Below, piece by piece: positions 1-12,613 of a stretch of DNA of 64,000 nt. The position numbers and the translations under genes were made by a program. The number at the start of each line of letters is the position of its first letter. Position 1 is the stretch's first letter. The stretch is from Mauremys mutica (taxonomy: Eukaryota; Chordata; Testudines; Geoemydidae), in contig NC_059077.1 of assembly GCF_020497125.1 (NCBI RefSeq), positions 21,026,840-21,090,839 on the forward strand. Reading direction: 5' to 3'. Below the pieces are notes generated by a model, which saw only the letters and a list, made by a program, of their open reading frames with translations, did no database searches and was not told the origin of the DNA.

Positions 1-8
1 CGCGCACC

Positions 9-180
9 ATGGGGGGCTGCGAATTCCTCCTCCTCGGGAAGCCCCGCTCTCTCCTCTCGCTCAGCCTCTTCGCTCTGGTCCTGCTCGAGGGGCACTGGGG
101 CGCCGCGGCTCCCTTGCAGGCCAACGGCGGAGCCTCCCCTCTGGCCAAGATCTACCCCAGGGGCAGCCACTGGGCGGTGG
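9..180 (+). CDS. GRP: GRP coding exon 1: signal peptide and most of gastrin-releasing peptide
   Basis: This exon encodes the start of the preprogastrin-releasing peptide, a secreted bombesin-family neuropeptide that signals through the GRP receptor. The ATG at 9 has a good Kozak context (ACCATGG). Residues 1-33 form a signal peptide with a hydrophobic core around residues 15-26. The mature hormone begins at about residue 34 (APLQANGG) and includes KIYPRGSHWAV, the diagnostic GRP segment. The exon ends after the first base of a Gly codon at a perfect gtaagt donor (181-186), so the bombesin C-terminus GHLM is completed by exon 2. Only 8 bases of 5' UTR are in the window, so the promoter lies to the left. 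Identification is very secure; signal cleavage is inferred from the family. Confidence 0.97.
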
Positions 181-2572
181 GTAAGTGTCGGCGCCGCGCA
201 GGGAGCCCGGCGCAGCCCCGGGCCCCGCTGTAGTATTGATTGGGGGCGGCCGCGGGGGGGCTTTTCTCCAGGCGCGGCCGCGCTTCATGGTCCTGCTAGA
301 AACTTTGGACTAGCTCGATCCTCCTCCCCGTAACGCCCGTCCACCAGCCCGCCCTAGCACCCGTCTGTCTGTCTGTCTGTCTGTCCAGGGAGCGATCCAT
401 GGCTCCAGTTCCGAGCCTCGGGTCACTTCGCGCGTCCGCCCAGACTTCACTAGCCCCCGTGGGTTTGTGTTTTGTTTGACACAGGCGGGCCCCGTGAGGG
501 GAAGATTTACTTTGTATTCAAATAGAGCCGTTTGGCGTAGGGCGCTGAGTCTCCTCCGGCTCACGAAAGCAGGAGATCTGGCGAGACAGATGCACTTTTA
601 CATGAATCGGGGGTTCAAGGGTTCATAAATTATAACACATGCAAAGATGGTTGCTGGTTGAGGCTGGGAAGCCCTGCTGGCAAAGTGGCTCTCCCGAGAC
701 CCTGAGCCGTGTCAGCGCAATGTCCTACAACCAGAATTCGGTAAGAAAAGGAGCGTTTGCCATGGCTGAGCTCGAGAACAAACCCGCGACAGCCACGCTA
801 AGAGAAGATCGAGGCTACCTTTAAACCCCTGTGATTCATTTAAGATGATACCTGCAGTCCATGGTAGGGCTCCCACAGGCTTCTAACCGCTGCTGATCTG
901 TACCGATCAGTATCTGTTCATGGGATGACCCGGAGAGCAGCACTGCACGGCTGTAAAACAAGCCTGTCACAGGACAGGGAGAGTAAAGCTCAGCGGCTGA
1001 TCTCTGCCATTCTCTCCTGGAGCCAGGTGTGGGACACGGACCATCTTTCTTTGCTGCTTCTACAGGACCATCTTTGTAGTTTATGTTTGTCAAACGGGTC
1101 CTGGTCCATGACTCGGGCTTCTAGGCACTAGGCTTAATAATAATAATAAATCTACAACTCACTTTAATCAGAGCAGTGAGGTGGGGCGGAGATGCAAGAG
1201 AGAAGCTTGCTTCCATCAGAATAGTTGCAGAAGGGGTTTGTGAGATCCATCAGAGCTGCCTGTGGGACCGGGAACCGGGGGAAGGTGTAATTAAAAACGA
1301 GTCAAATACATTCTTAGGCGAATGGACCCATCCTTCTTAATAGAAAGACCAGGTGGGTGAGATGATATTGTTTATTGGACCAACTCCTCTGGTGAGAGAG
1401 AAAAGCTTTGGGGCTAAACAGAGCTCTTCTTCAAGGCAGGCGAGTTGGCTTCAGCCCGATTTCCATGGCCAGCAAGTGCCTTTTGTGTTACTGACACTGG
1501 AGGAGGCTGTAATTTCATGTGGAAGCTGATAGTGTCTGTCTAGCTAGTGAGTAGCCTCCCAAAGCCGCCTGGTTTCTCTTAGCTCACTAGCGCGGGTGTT
1601 GTTTCCATTTTGTAGTATTGGTTTGTGGCTACTCCCCAGAGGCAGGGATATTGCGTGTGATACAGGGGCAGACTTGTTTCCTTTCCTCTGCTTCCCCCAT
1701 CAAAAGCCGCAGAGCTCTGTCTCGTTCCGATCAGCCGTGGCATGAGAGGTGGAACCGGAATTAAATACAGCTCCAGTGACCGCAGATTCATAACACGTCT
1801 TTGCAAAAGTTAAAGGGAATTGAAAGCTTGCAATGCGCGCTGACAGTGTCCGGGGGAAGAAGGGCGCTACAGTGGGGAATAAGACAGGAGAGCTTGACAC
1901 TTGGGAAGAATTAATCATTGTAACACATCCAGCTACTTCTCTGTTCAAAATGTATATTCGAGAGTGAGATCCAACCGAGGGGCAATGAGCCCCCACTGAT
2001 ACTGATTAGAAGTTCTTTCCTGAAAGTTGTGCCCTGACTTTCGCTCCACTTATCACAGCGATCACTGGCGAGTTCTTGTCCCCAGCGTTTCTCTTTGGCA
2101 GTGTAGACTTGCCCTCCGTTTGTGGATCACGGCCACTTTCAATTTCACTTTCATAAAAACAAAACCTGGAATACTGAAGCCGATCAAATGTAGCTTTTTG
2201 CCATAAAAATTGCCGTTAAAAGTGGTGGGAAGAGCCACATTCTGGAAAAAGCCACATTCTGATGCTGAACTGGCACCTTGGGTGGAAAGGAATTGAAACT
2301 CTCAACCTCTCCTTCACCTGCTCACACGCACTCCTGCTCTCAGCTGCCTCTCTTTACCCCTGCCAGTATGCCTTATTATATCTATTCTCTTCTCATCAGC
2401 CTATCCCCCACCCATTTAATATAATGGGCATAGGGATTTTTGTGTGTGACTTCTGAGTTGGTGTGACATCATCCAAAAGGCTCCACTGGCCAATCAGAAT
2501 GTGGCTTTGGACAGCCACACTCTCACACTAATTAATTTTTGGTTAATGTCATGATATTCTGATTTTTTATAG
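181..2572 (+). other. GRP intron 1
   Basis: Phase-1 intron with gtaagt donor and ttttttatag acceptor. It contains a (CTGT)n run near 363-386 and a short (AATA)n run near 1136-1150. I recognise no transposon or RNA gene. The GC-rich first 550 bases probably belong to the GRP promoter-proximal CpG-rich region. Confidence 0.85.
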
Positions 2573-2823
2573 GACATTTAATGGGGAAAAAGAGCACCGG
2601 AGATTTTCCCTATGTTTATGAAGAAGAAAACAAGACCCCATTTTCAGCATTACCTGAAAATGTCAAGCAGCTGGGAGAGTACCTGCAATGGGAAGAAACG
2701 TTGAAGAATTTGCTAAGGCTGTTAGAAGGGAATGAAAACAGAAGCACTCAGCTCCTAAGGGAAGAGCTTCCCTGGTATACCAAGAACACTTGGGAGACAG
2801 ATGATGACAGCAGCTTTAAAGAT
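2573..2823 (+). CDS. GRP: GRP coding exon 2: amidation site and C-terminal propeptide
   Basis: The exon follows a ttttttatag acceptor. Its first two bases complete the Gly codon split by intron 1, giving GHLM then G-K-K, the amidation donor glycine and dibasic cleavage site that produce the amidated hormone. The rest encodes the acidic propeptide, including STGDFPYVYEEENK and LGEYLQWEETLKNLLRLLEG, which matches the architecture of vertebrate GRP precursors. The exon ends in SSFKD at a gtaagt donor (2824). Intron read-through would add 13 residues before a stop at 2862. The propeptide is cut off and has no established receptor role of its own. Orthology is secure because mature peptide, amidation signal and exon phases all fit. 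Confidence 0.96.
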
Positions 2824-5800
2824 GTAAGTTTAAAACAAGAAGGTACTGTAAATCTAATTTAAAAAAAAAACAAATATGCTCCTAACTCTGGGATTGTTGG
2901 TAGAGCTGGTCAAACAATTTGTAATGAATAACTAATTCAGTGAATTTATCCCTTATTCCTGATCGCAAATTGTCACTGAATAGAGTATACCTTTTATGGA
3001 TGTATTTATTTAGAACAGCTCAGCAAATATTTTGTAAATTTCAGTATATGGCTTGGGTGCAAACTAGCTGATGTGAATATTTTTTCAAGTATTGTGATTT
3101 ATTTGTATTATAAAAGTGCCCCAGTCATTGCCAAACAAACACACAACTAGATATAGTCCCTGCACTGAAGAGTTCACAATGCAATCTGAAAACCCCTGCA
3201 AACAATAGGAGGGAACCACCAGGGAGGAAGATTAAGGGTGATGATAATAAGATCACATGATGGTTAGGTAGGTGAGCTGTGTTCAGACTCAGTAGTTCTG
3301 TATTTTTAAAACCATAAACAAACAAACAAAGAAGATATCCCCAATGACTGCCCAATCTGCCTCTCATTAGCTTGCTGATTTATTTGAATTGTCAGTATTC
3401 CCCTTTCAATATTTGAGCTACATGAATGGTCATCTGTATCACTTGATATTATTTCTGTCCTTTGCTGTTATGACCTAACCTTGATAAACTGTTGCCACTC
3501 AAAACAAATTTCACTTTATCAGAAAATGGAAATTTGGGGCTAAATTCAGAAAGGGATTTAGGAACCTAACTGCCATTTTAGGCACCTAAATCCCAGGATC
3601 AGTCTCCATTGAGAATCACAAAAACACCATTCAGCAGCTGCCAAACATGCAGGTGCCTAAACTCACTGGGTAAAAGTTCCCTGGGTGCCTATGTTTCTGC
3701 CTCTGTGCAGGTACAGGGCTGCCTCACTCTAGGTATCTGGCCTCCTGAGCCACAGTGAGATGCACCTGGATGCCCAACTCGCCTGCTAGGCCCAAGCCGG
3801 TAGGCATATTCTGAGGCCACTTACCAGATTAGGTCCTGCATGTGAGTTCACCCAGAACAGCTGCAGGGAGGGAGGAGGGCCTCCTCTGTAACTTTTAGCC
3901 CAGTGATTAGGGTACTCACCTGGGATGTGGGAGATGCCCAGTTCAAGTCTCCCCTCCACCTGAGCGAGACAAGGGATTTGAACAGAAATCTACCACCTCT
4001 TTGGTGATGCTCTAACCATTGGGAATAGGGACAGTCTGATGTGGGGAACTCTCTCTGTCTCTCCTGTTGAAGCTGTGTATAAATAATGAAAGAACTGTTA
4101 GAGTAGGGGGACTGGGTCTCCCCTATGCTAGGTGAGTGCTGTAACCACCAAGCTAGGAAGTCATTCTCTTGCTTGTGCTCTCTTTCACCCCCCTCCCCCA
4201 ACCTGGCCCCACAAATGACTCTATTAAATCCAAAGTGGAACAGCTTCAGCAGGAGAGACTGGGGGCTCCCCTCCCCATCAGAATATCTGATAGCTCAGCG
4301 GTTAGGGCATGCAGGAAAGGAGATTTTGCTTTGCATTTTTCAATGGTAGTGCACAAAGAGCTGATATTTTTGTCATAAGCAATCTGTTTAGGCCCTGAGC
4401 CAATGCTTCCTGGAGTCAGTGGAAGTTTTCCCATTGACTCCACTAAGTGATAGGGCAGGCCCTTAAGGTCAAATGATACCCTTTTCTGAGATTTTTTCTC
4501 TTACAGACACGGAGACCCTGGGAATCTTATGTGCTTCAAATTCCCTGAGCATTTATGATGCTATTTAAATAATAATCGTTAGCTGCCTAAATAATAAACC
4601 GAGGCTAGTGTAATATACTGGTCTGATAGCCAATGAGACACTTGGAGCATAAAAGCGGTAATTATCAGAGAGCTACAGGGTCCTTCTGAGTGCAGATTTT
4701 ATCTCTGTAGTGGCTCTGAAATATGATACAGTCTTAGTTACCCAGACTTTGTCTAGTCACTCCCATCGTTTTAATGTGGCACTGTAGAACATCTTTGTGA
4801 AGGTGCATAGATACCCCAACGATGAATGTGTTGTGCATGGCTAGATTTAAGATGGTCAGATAGGGTTGACTTATTATTATAATAATGCTGTTGCCACTGA
4901 CTCCAATGGGTGCAGGATGGGGCCTGTAAGTTGCATGAAATAAATCCCAACTCTTGCTGTATTTGAATTTTCAATGGAAGCCAACTGTCTAGAAAGATCA
5001 AGACATGTGTAATCAGTCATGGTAGATTGTATCTGCTGCTGAGTTCAGATACTGGAGTCGAGCAATGAAATGTAAACGTTCCAAAGAAAATGGCACTGCA
5101 GACTATACATGCGGGCTGAAAGAACATATATCAATTATTCTGGGACCGCTCCATGGTCAATCTATTACAAGGCTGTAAATAATGGTAGATTGCGTATGTG
5201 CTTGTGGAGATGTTAGCATCGCAAGGGGTCCATCTAAGTATGCATCACCATAGACTGCCACCTACTGAATGGGGAGAAGAATCTTACCAGTAACTCTTCA
5301 TACTAATGTATGAACCTAAAATGTAACAAGCAACACACTTTGTATGTTTTGTGCTAGGAATAGAAAACTACAGACTATAAGACCGTATTGCTAGATGTAC
5401 TTTTGTCAGGGATGTTTCCAAGTGGAATTTACTTAATGCCACTTTATAAGAAGGAAGCCTATTATTATATTTATTTCTACTAGTGCCCACAATGTGTGAG
5501 GCATTTTCCAAACAATCTCCGCCCTGAAAAACTTACCATCCAAAAGACAGACACAGGGTGGGAGAAGGGTTATGACATACAAATAAGTGATGAGGTCAAA
5601 TGAAGATAGGCTTCCTCTTGAGTGGGTACCAAGGACTTGTAACTCAGTGACGTTTTCTATATGTCATATGGTAATTTCTACAGAACTTTATTGGTTTCAT
5701 CCCATTAAACTCTATACGTTTATTCCATAAGGAAAGTACAGGAGGAGATCCTGTTGAGATTATATATAGGTTAATGTGCGTAGCATGGGCATAGGTTTAC

Positions 5801-6632
5801 AGGATTATTAAAGGCATGATGCCACAATGTACACACAGTCACTGTGCTGTAATTTCATTGTTCCTGTATATTTTCAAATGTTACATTTTAAAAATCCAAA
5901 TTAAAAGTATCTAGAGTTTAAAGACAAGCAGCAGATACACATCTGGCTCGTATATAAGAATCAGGTCCCTACAGCTTGATTTATTTAGTCTCATTTTCTA
6001 TCTGTGTAGCTGAAATCTCCCACTGCTACTATGGTGTTCTAGGCACAATTCTTCTCTATTCCTATTGTTGCCTCCTCATATTTTCCCTGTCTGATCAGGA
6101 AGTCTACAATGCTTGTTCATTTTTATTATCGTGAATGTCATGTCCTAACAATTCAGCCTTGCTCATTGTTCCCCCAAGGTTTTGATTTTTGTTTTACTGT
6201 CAAATTCTTCTGCCTCAGTTAATTTAACAACCCGTAAATCAACACCAACCCTGCCACCCCTCCGACATAGAGTAAATTAAAACTAATCTGGAACAGCTGT
6301 AGAAATCTGAAGCAGCTGCTTTGCTTTTTGTTCTAAGGTTTTGCTCTTGCAAGTTGTTGCAAGTGCAATCCAAAGTAAATTATAAAATGTTTCTATGAAC
6401 TCACTTTCCAACATTAATTTGATGTTAAAAAAATGGGACTATGAAGAAAACAACTTTGAATAATTCTTTCTTGGTCCGTGGTTGTCTTTTAGCAAGCTAA
6501 CATTGGGGGCAAGTATTAGGAATGTATTTGTTGTATGGAATAGATGCAGAGAACAGTTATACATTTGGTTTATTGAATCAGGATATGACTTTTGACAAGC
6601 CTGTTCTGTAAATATTTATTTCTCTTTATTAG
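2824..6632 (+). other. GRP intron 2
   Basis: Phase-0 intron of 3.8 kb. It includes a repeat-derived block at about 3535-4340 with tRNA-like inverted arms, a hairpin repeat at 4390-4462, and two related fragments at about 3100-3195 and 5455-5595 sharing a core that reads like the widespread amniote repeat with 'gtccctg..aaagagcttacaatc'. The remainder is A/T-rich with no recognisable gene. Confidence 0.8.
3535..4340. repeat. Interspersed repeat block with tRNA-like inverted arms
   Basis: The block carries several 'TTAGGCACCTAAA'-style motifs at 3555-3590 and then two segments that resemble each other in opposite orientation: about 3898-3930 (cagtgattagggtactcacc) and about 4128-4155 (its approximate reverse complement, ending in gtaaccaccaagct). 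The first is followed by gttcaagtctcc, like a tRNA B box. I infer a tRNA-derived or hairpin SINE-like origin; the family is not identified. Confidence 0.5.
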
Positions 6633-6686
6633 ATGATGGATTATCTGCTTCAAGTTATGAATAGGAAAGAAAGCACTCCAAGCTGA
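6633..6686 (+). CDS. GRP: GRP coding exon 3: short C-terminal tail and stop
   Basis: A small terminal exon follows a tttattag acceptor. In phase with exon 2 it encodes MMDYLLQVMNRKESTPS and a TGA stop, giving a total precursor of 158 residues. The tail resembles the LLQVLN..E.TPS ending of one human GRP splice form and of non-mammalian GRP. The exon is too short to be found by ORF length and is placed from phase, acceptor and this similarity. The 3' UTR continues to about 7010. Confidence in the exon is high; whether other 3' exons exist cannot be told from sequence alone. Confidence 0.88.
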   Translation: MMDYLLQVMNRKESTPS

Positions 6687-6986
6687 AGTGAAGATCTTCC
6701 AACCTTGAAGGAATAGAATAGTATCCTTAAGAGACTGTATTTCACAAACACTCAATTGTAACAGATAACCAACAAGGTTTCTTTTGTGTAAAATACCTAA
6801 ACACTTGTATTCTTGTATGTTCCAACATTGACTAAACTCTTCTCCTTTTTTCCCCTCCAAGCTTCATTTTCTTGTTTGAACTGCTTTGCTGTAAATAATT
6901 GTCCAGGAAGGTTCTTCCAGTTATCTGACTTCTCTGTCTAACCAGTTCATCTTTAGGTTAAAACTACATGACATTTCAACATTCAC

Positions 6987-6992
6987 AATAAA
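6987..6992 (+). terminator. Likely GRP polyadenylation signal
   Basis: An AATAAA lies about 300 bases after the GRP stop codon in an A/T-rich 3' UTR, the usual position for the cleavage and polyadenylation signal. A T-rich stretch follows within 40 bases. Other weaker signals could be used instead. Confidence 0.6.
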
Positions 6993-7384
6993 TAATAAGA
7001 AGGCCAAGTTTCTGTTTTTATCTGAGTTACAAAATGTTGACTGACTGTGTCACATATAGTAACAAACAAACAACGGGGAGATTCATCACATGTTTGGCAA
7101 GATCCTTAGCTGTATAAATTGCCGTGGCTTCACAGAATCCCATGAAGCTACACTGATTTACACCAGTCAGGACCTGTCCATCTGTTCCATTGAATTTTCA
7201 GTGAGCCAAGACCCAAACTGCCTTACATATGTAAACGGGGGAATGGTCCCGCTATTGTGGGGAACTTTCCTGTCTTATATACTACCCCAGTGAAATGGGC
7301 TAGCGAAAGGATCTGAGTCCTCACTCCCACTTCCTTTACCCAGAGGCCTGTCTGACCTCGAGGGCTCCCCTTCCACTCTCCTGT

Positions 7385-7850
7385 GTGGCAGAGTCCTCAT
7401 AATAACAGTTTATGGAGGGGATGGTATGATAGGATAACGGGTTTAGTCAATAGGTCAATAACATGCCACAATGGTAATTAGTACAAAGGGTCAATGATAG
7501 GATATTGTTAGCCTTTTTCCAGAGGGTCTGGCTGGAGAGTTTTGCCCGCATGCTCGGGGTTCAGCTGATCGCCATATTTGGGGTCGGGAAGGAATTTTCC
7601 TCCAGGGTAGATTGGCAGTGGCCCTGGAGGTTTTTCGCCTTCCTCCGAAGCATGGGGCAGGGGTCGCTTGCTGGTGGATTATCTGCTACTAGAAGTCTTT
7701 AAATCATGATTTGGAGCATTCAACAGCAGAGTCAAGGGAGAGAATTATTTCAGGAGTGGGTGGATCGGCTTATGTGGCCTGCATCTTGCAGGAGGTCAGA
7801 CTAGATGATCATAATGGTCCCTTCTGATCTTGAATTCTATGATTCTATAA
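7385..7850 (+). mobile_element. CR1-type LINE 3' end
   Basis: The segment has the typical sauropsid CR1 3' UTR ending: ggtcagactagatgatcata followed by ttctgatcttgaattctatg and an ATTCTAT microrepeat tail at 7834-7849. Upstream is the conserved tract with 'ggggtcgggaaggaattttc'. It is 5'-truncated and non-coding. The start is approximate. Confidence 0.8.
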
Positions 7851-9990
7851 TCCCAACAAGGCTGGGCCCAGGATTCCTGGGGGGGCTTGACCCCCAACCT
7901 TGTCATAGTCACTTAGGGCAGGGGCTAGGGTGTCCCAACTCTCGGGTGCTCTCTCTGCACTGGATACTTCCCAACTCACTGATCATTACATACAGTTCCA
8001 CGCACATACAATTTATTAAAAAGCAATCAATTAAAAAAATGGGAAAGGTGAGAGGAAAACCCATCAACCCGCTCTGTGGCACGGGGACATCACAACCACC
8101 ATCTCTGAAATGTAAGGGAAGTTCAGTCTGTTCCTCACAAGTCCCAGGCCTCCTTCTCAGGCCCTGGCTGTGCTGCGGGTCAGACACTTGCTCTGGTGGT
8201 GGCCACATGACTTCAGGCGCTAGTGGCAGGACCCTTCTTCCCAGTGTCAGATCCCCCCCAAAAAATTGAGGTTACATTCCCCCTCCAAGTCTGGCCTGCA
8301 AGGCCTCTTGGCTGGGGGCATTTCCCTGTGCCAGCCCCACTGCCCAGGGTCCCCCCTGGCTCTGCCCAGCTGCTCACCACACCCAGCTCTGGACTGCTCC
8401 AGCCCCAGCTCCACTCTATGTCAGCAGTGCTGCTGCTCTGCCTCCAGCTCCCTGGGCTGCTTCTCTAGCTTTTGTTGCTGTGACTCTGCTCCCAGCACTG
8501 ACCTGCTCCCTGGCTGGCACAGAAAAGGACCTAGGGGTTACAGTGGATGAGAAGCTGGATATGAGTCAACAGTGTGCCCTTGTTGCCAAGAAGGCTAATG
8601 GCATTTTGGGCTGTATAAGTAGGGGCATTGCCAGCAGATTGAGGGATGTGATCATTCTCCTCTATTCGACATTGGTGCGGCCTGATCTGGAGTACTGTGT
8701 CCAGTTTTGGGCCCCACACTACAAGAAGGATGTGGAAAAATTGGAAAGAGTCCAGTGGAGGGCAACAAAAATGATTAGGGGACTGGAGCACATGACTTCT
8801 GAGGAGAGGCTGAGGGAACTGGGATTGTTTAGTCTGCAGAAGAGAAGAATGAGGGGGGATTTGATAGCTGCTTTCAACTACCTGAAAGGGGGTTCCAAAG
8901 AGGATGGATCTAGACTGTTCTCAGTGGTACCCGATGACAGAACAAGGAGTAATGGTCTCAAGTTGCAGTGGGGGAGGTTTAGGTTGGATATTAGGAAAAA
9001 TGTTTTCACTAGGAAGGTGGTGAAGCACTGGAATGGGTTATCTAGGGAGGTGGTGGAATCTCCTTCCTTAGAGGTTTTTAAGGTCAGGCTTGACAAATCC
9101 CTGGCTGGGATGATTTAGTTGGGAATTGGTCCTGCTTTGAGCAGGGGGTTGGACTAGATGACCTCCTGAGGTCCCTTGCAACCCTGAGATTCTATGATCT
9201 CTGCTCCCCAGCTCAGCTCAGGCTTCTGCTCTTCCTTAGCTTGGCCCTGCTCTGTCTGACCCAGGTCCTAGGCAATTCCGGCTCACACGGAGGATGGGAC
9301 CCCCCTGGCCTCCTGACTCTCCATTAGCGTGCCTGACCTGTCAATCAGGCTAACCTGGAGCATTAGCCTTTCCCCAATATTCCTGGGGACTGTCAGTCTC
9401 AGGGTCCTGATTTCCCATCGATCCATCCCCAACCTTTTGGTACTGGGAGGTATCCAGCAAAAACAAACCCCACTGAGTTTTAATAAGGGCCAACAGTCCC
9501 CTTACACATAGATGGGTAAGGCCCAAACATAGTGAGGTATTTCTGCCACCCGGGTGTCCCAGGCAGTGGGATAAGCTCATCCAGATGGTCCCTGTATCCC
9601 CCTGCATGATACATAAATGACATCTCCAGTGGGCCTTCAGAGTGGAATGTGGAGGGGATGTGGGATGTCACACACGAATAAGGGTGGGGTCAGGCGGTCC
9701 ACACAGAGGGCAGCTCCATACGGCCCTAATTCAGCACAAAGGCGGAGCATTTCCTACCAGAAGTGCACACAGCTGCATAAGACAGCGACAGGCCCCCCCG
9801 CCCCAAACACTTGCTGGGCCTGAACAGTCCTTCCCTCAGCTGCGCTGTGCTTCAGTGTGTACACTGGCCGAGCAAAGTAATCTGCTCAGTAGACAGAAGC
9901 CCTCGCACTCGACTGGGCAGTTACAAACCAGGAGTCCCACCCTGCAAAGGGAAACTGCTCCTACAAGTTCCCACAGTAGAAGAGCCTAAA
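7851..9990 (-). mobile_element. Probable LTR-derived sequence, split by a CR1 insertion
   Basis: The GC- and C-rich flanks on both sides of the CR1 at 8521-9199 look like one element: 8300-8520 and 9200-9260 share the same CTGCTCC/CAGCTC composition. An AATAAA on the minus strand near 8008-8015 would fit an LTR polyadenylation region. No clean TG..CA ends or target duplication were found, so class and borders are uncertain. Confidence 0.35.
8521..9199 (+). mobile_element. CR1 LINE, 5'-truncated, with the reverse transcriptase C-terminal end
   Basis: An open frame from 8521 to 9118 encodes the end of CR1 ORF2: [44 protein letters not shown] and [20 protein letters not shown], which are hallmark CR1 motifs downstream of the RT catalytic region. 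The stop is followed by the CR1 3' UTR (ctttgagcagggggttgga, gatgacctcctgaggtccc) and an ATTCTATGAT tail. The RT catalytic core and endonuclease are missing, so it cannot move on its own. The open frame suggests it is fairly young compared with other CR1 copies here. Confidence 0.93.
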
Positions 9991-10573
9991 ACCAGACCAC
10001 AAAGAGTACAAATAATTTCTCTATGCAAATGACTAAACAATGGGTGGTGACATATGAAAAGGCATAATCAGGCTAGACAGTGTGACACTTAGCATCTCAG
10101 AATTTTACACTGTAATAGCCATGTGACAAAAATAATAACCAGCTGACTGTTTGTTTCAAAGCAAAGCAAAGCAAACCCTTCCTTGAGCATGCAGCTGAGG
10201 CCAGCCATTACTACATTTCACTTTGAACAAGCCCCTATGGCCGGGGAATAAGCATTTGAGAGAGCCAGACATGATTCTGTCCAAAAGTTAGGTACAAATG
10301 GCTTTGACCATAAACAGAGGCGCTTTTAATACGAATGTATGGACACTCAGGGGGACTGATACTAGCCCACACAGTGTGCATAACCATGATTGCTAAAGGA
10401 AATGAAATGTCTAGTGCTTCGGTGTTACATTTTACATGCTTTCTCATTACCCCCCCCAAATTAGCACCCAGATAAACACACACATTTTCATCCCTGGCAC
10501 CCATGAAGCGATAGAGTCAATGGAATGAAAAATGTCTTCTCCTGCTAACTAAATGCTGAAACCATCAGGCCTG

Positions 10574-11210
10574 TGTTGATAAACTGTATAGTCAATTCCT
10601 TGTGCATACAAAATATACTCAGGAGACTAACTAACCAATGTCAGTCAAGTTTATTAGTATAGTATAGCAAAAAAGGTTCTATACAATACCAGTCTCCAAA
10701 GACCAATCCTGTGGAGCGATGTTACATTCACCTTACACAGAGGATGTGCTTCCCAAGTAACACATTTCAGCTGGTATTATTTGTATGATTTTACAAGTTA
10801 CACAGCTCTTTACACAGCACTAAAATACAAACCATCAGGTTGTCACTGTTCCCGAACTGGTTGCTCTGTGTCTTCCTTAGCTTTGTTTTGGATACTAGCA
10901 TTCCAGATACTACTCTGTGAAGGTCTTTCCTTCACTTGTACTAAGATATAGAACTAATGTAGCTTGATTTTTGATAAGTTTCCCATCTGCTTATGCCAAA
11001 TGCTTCCTTCAGCAAAAGCAAGGAGCTATGACATAAGTGATACCTGACATAAGTGAACAGGATTATGGCATAAGTCATTTTAGGCTAAATCACTGTGACA
11101 CTATTTGTGCTTAATGGTATTACTGCTTAATAGATACTAATATATAAATATGGTACAGATGATACATATTAATATGATTTATATGCTAGCTGCAAATATA
11201 TTTGCCAACA
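10574..11210 (-). mobile_element. Solo LTR of an endogenous retrovirus with 4-bp target duplication
   Basis: On the minus strand the element starts TGTTGGCAAA and ends TTTATCAACA, so the TG..CA termini and the TGTTG/CAACA inverted ends fit a retroviral LTR of 637 bp. It is flanked by CCTG at 10570-10573 and 11211-11214, a 4-bp duplication like that of gammaretrovirus-type (ERV1) integration. An AATAAA on the minus strand lies near 10648. No second LTR or internal region is present, so it is a solo LTR formed by recombination. Confidence 0.78.
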
Positions 11211-11770
11211 CCTGGTTCCAAGTGGAATTGCAGTTCTCCTTTAAGAGGGGTGAATGCTAATGAATTTTTATAACTAATTAAGGTTGTGTTAAATGAAGAA
11301 CAAAATGATGTACCTTAACAGCCTAATCCTGCAAGGTGCCCTGCACCATTAACCAACACTCATGGGCTTCAAAGGCCAAGCTCAGGCCTGAACAGCAACT
11401 TCAAAGTGCTGTCTACACACAGGGTTTTTTTAGAGTGCTAGTGCGAGCCTTGCTAATCCACATCTGTCAACCTCGGCTGTCACTGCCGGGAGCTCCAAAA
11501 CACTGTGGAGACATGCCCTCTGAGCTGGAAACAGACAGCCTCAGAAAGGCTAGTGAACAGTGAACCGAGAATCTGGAAGGGACAATGGAAACCCCAGTGG
11601 CCAGGACATTAACACCTAGCCAAGAGGAGGAAACTCCTTCCACACTGCATGGCAACAGAGAAGAAAAGACTAGAAAAGCCAGGGGAAGTGTCCAGATAGC
11701 GCTTAAAAGGGTCTTTTGAGATTGAGACACAAAAACAGCCAAAGAGGGTGAGGGATTGGTTGGAGAAGGA

Positions 11771-11848
11771 GGGGTTGGTCCTGCTTTGAGCAGGGGGCTG
11801 GACTAGATGACCTCCTGAAGTCTCTTCCAACCCTAAACTTCTATGATT
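11771..11848 (+). mobile_element. CR1 LINE 3' end fragment
   Basis: A short tail-end copy: ggtcctgctttgagcagggg then gactagatgacctcctgaag and CTATGATTT. It is the same 3' UTR as the CR1 ending at 9199 and is almost entirely 5'-truncated. Confidence 0.88.
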
Positions 11849-12613
11849 TGAGGATAGGCTAGAGGAAGCAGAGCATGAGAAACCCTGGCTGCTACCAACA
11901 GGCTCCATATACTTTCACGCTAGCCCAAAGACTTTCAGATTCCATATGCCAGGTAACTAACAAATTGCTATCTTGTCTTGAAATGGCTGCCTGGTGTCGC
12001 TGCCGACACTGAGGGCATTGCACTCTGAAGGGTTAGAAAGTCTCCCAGAGGAGCCTGGCTTAGCTGGACTCACTGCAGGGAGCCATGAAAGCCCCGTTCC
12101 AAAGTTGTGTCAGTCCCTGCAGGACAGCGTGAATCCTGGGGGGGTCTGCACAGGAAAGGGGGACTCACAGGATGCTGGTTAAAGGCTGGGGCCAGACCCT
12201 GTCACTCTGACTGGGTGCCCAACCTGTTTCTGTTGAAGCCAATGGAAGTTTTGCCATAGGTGATGACGTGAGCTGGCTTGTCCCTTTACATGGCACATTC
12301 TCTATGCACTGTGTACCATCCTTCATAATGACAATATTAATCAATTAATAATATCCTGTGTGGCTGCTGTTTCTCTTGTTCTAAAGCATCCCAACCCCAA
12401 AGACTGATGGGGGAGCGAGGCTTGAAGCAGGAGCTTCAGTATTAAAAGAATATATGCAGCTGCTTGAGCTAAAGGGCTAAATCCATTAACTAAAGGTATC
12501 ATGAGATGCATAAATCTCTTCTGTGAACAGGTTTCAATCTGCAAGGGAAATTTATTAACTCCAGTTGGGAGGGTTCACTGCTTGCTTGCTTTACTGTCTC
12601 TCGTTTGTTGATC

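Noticed and set aside
9617..10032. Overlapping open frames of 68-115 codons
   Set aside because: They sit in probable LTR-derived DNA and have no domain or codon support.
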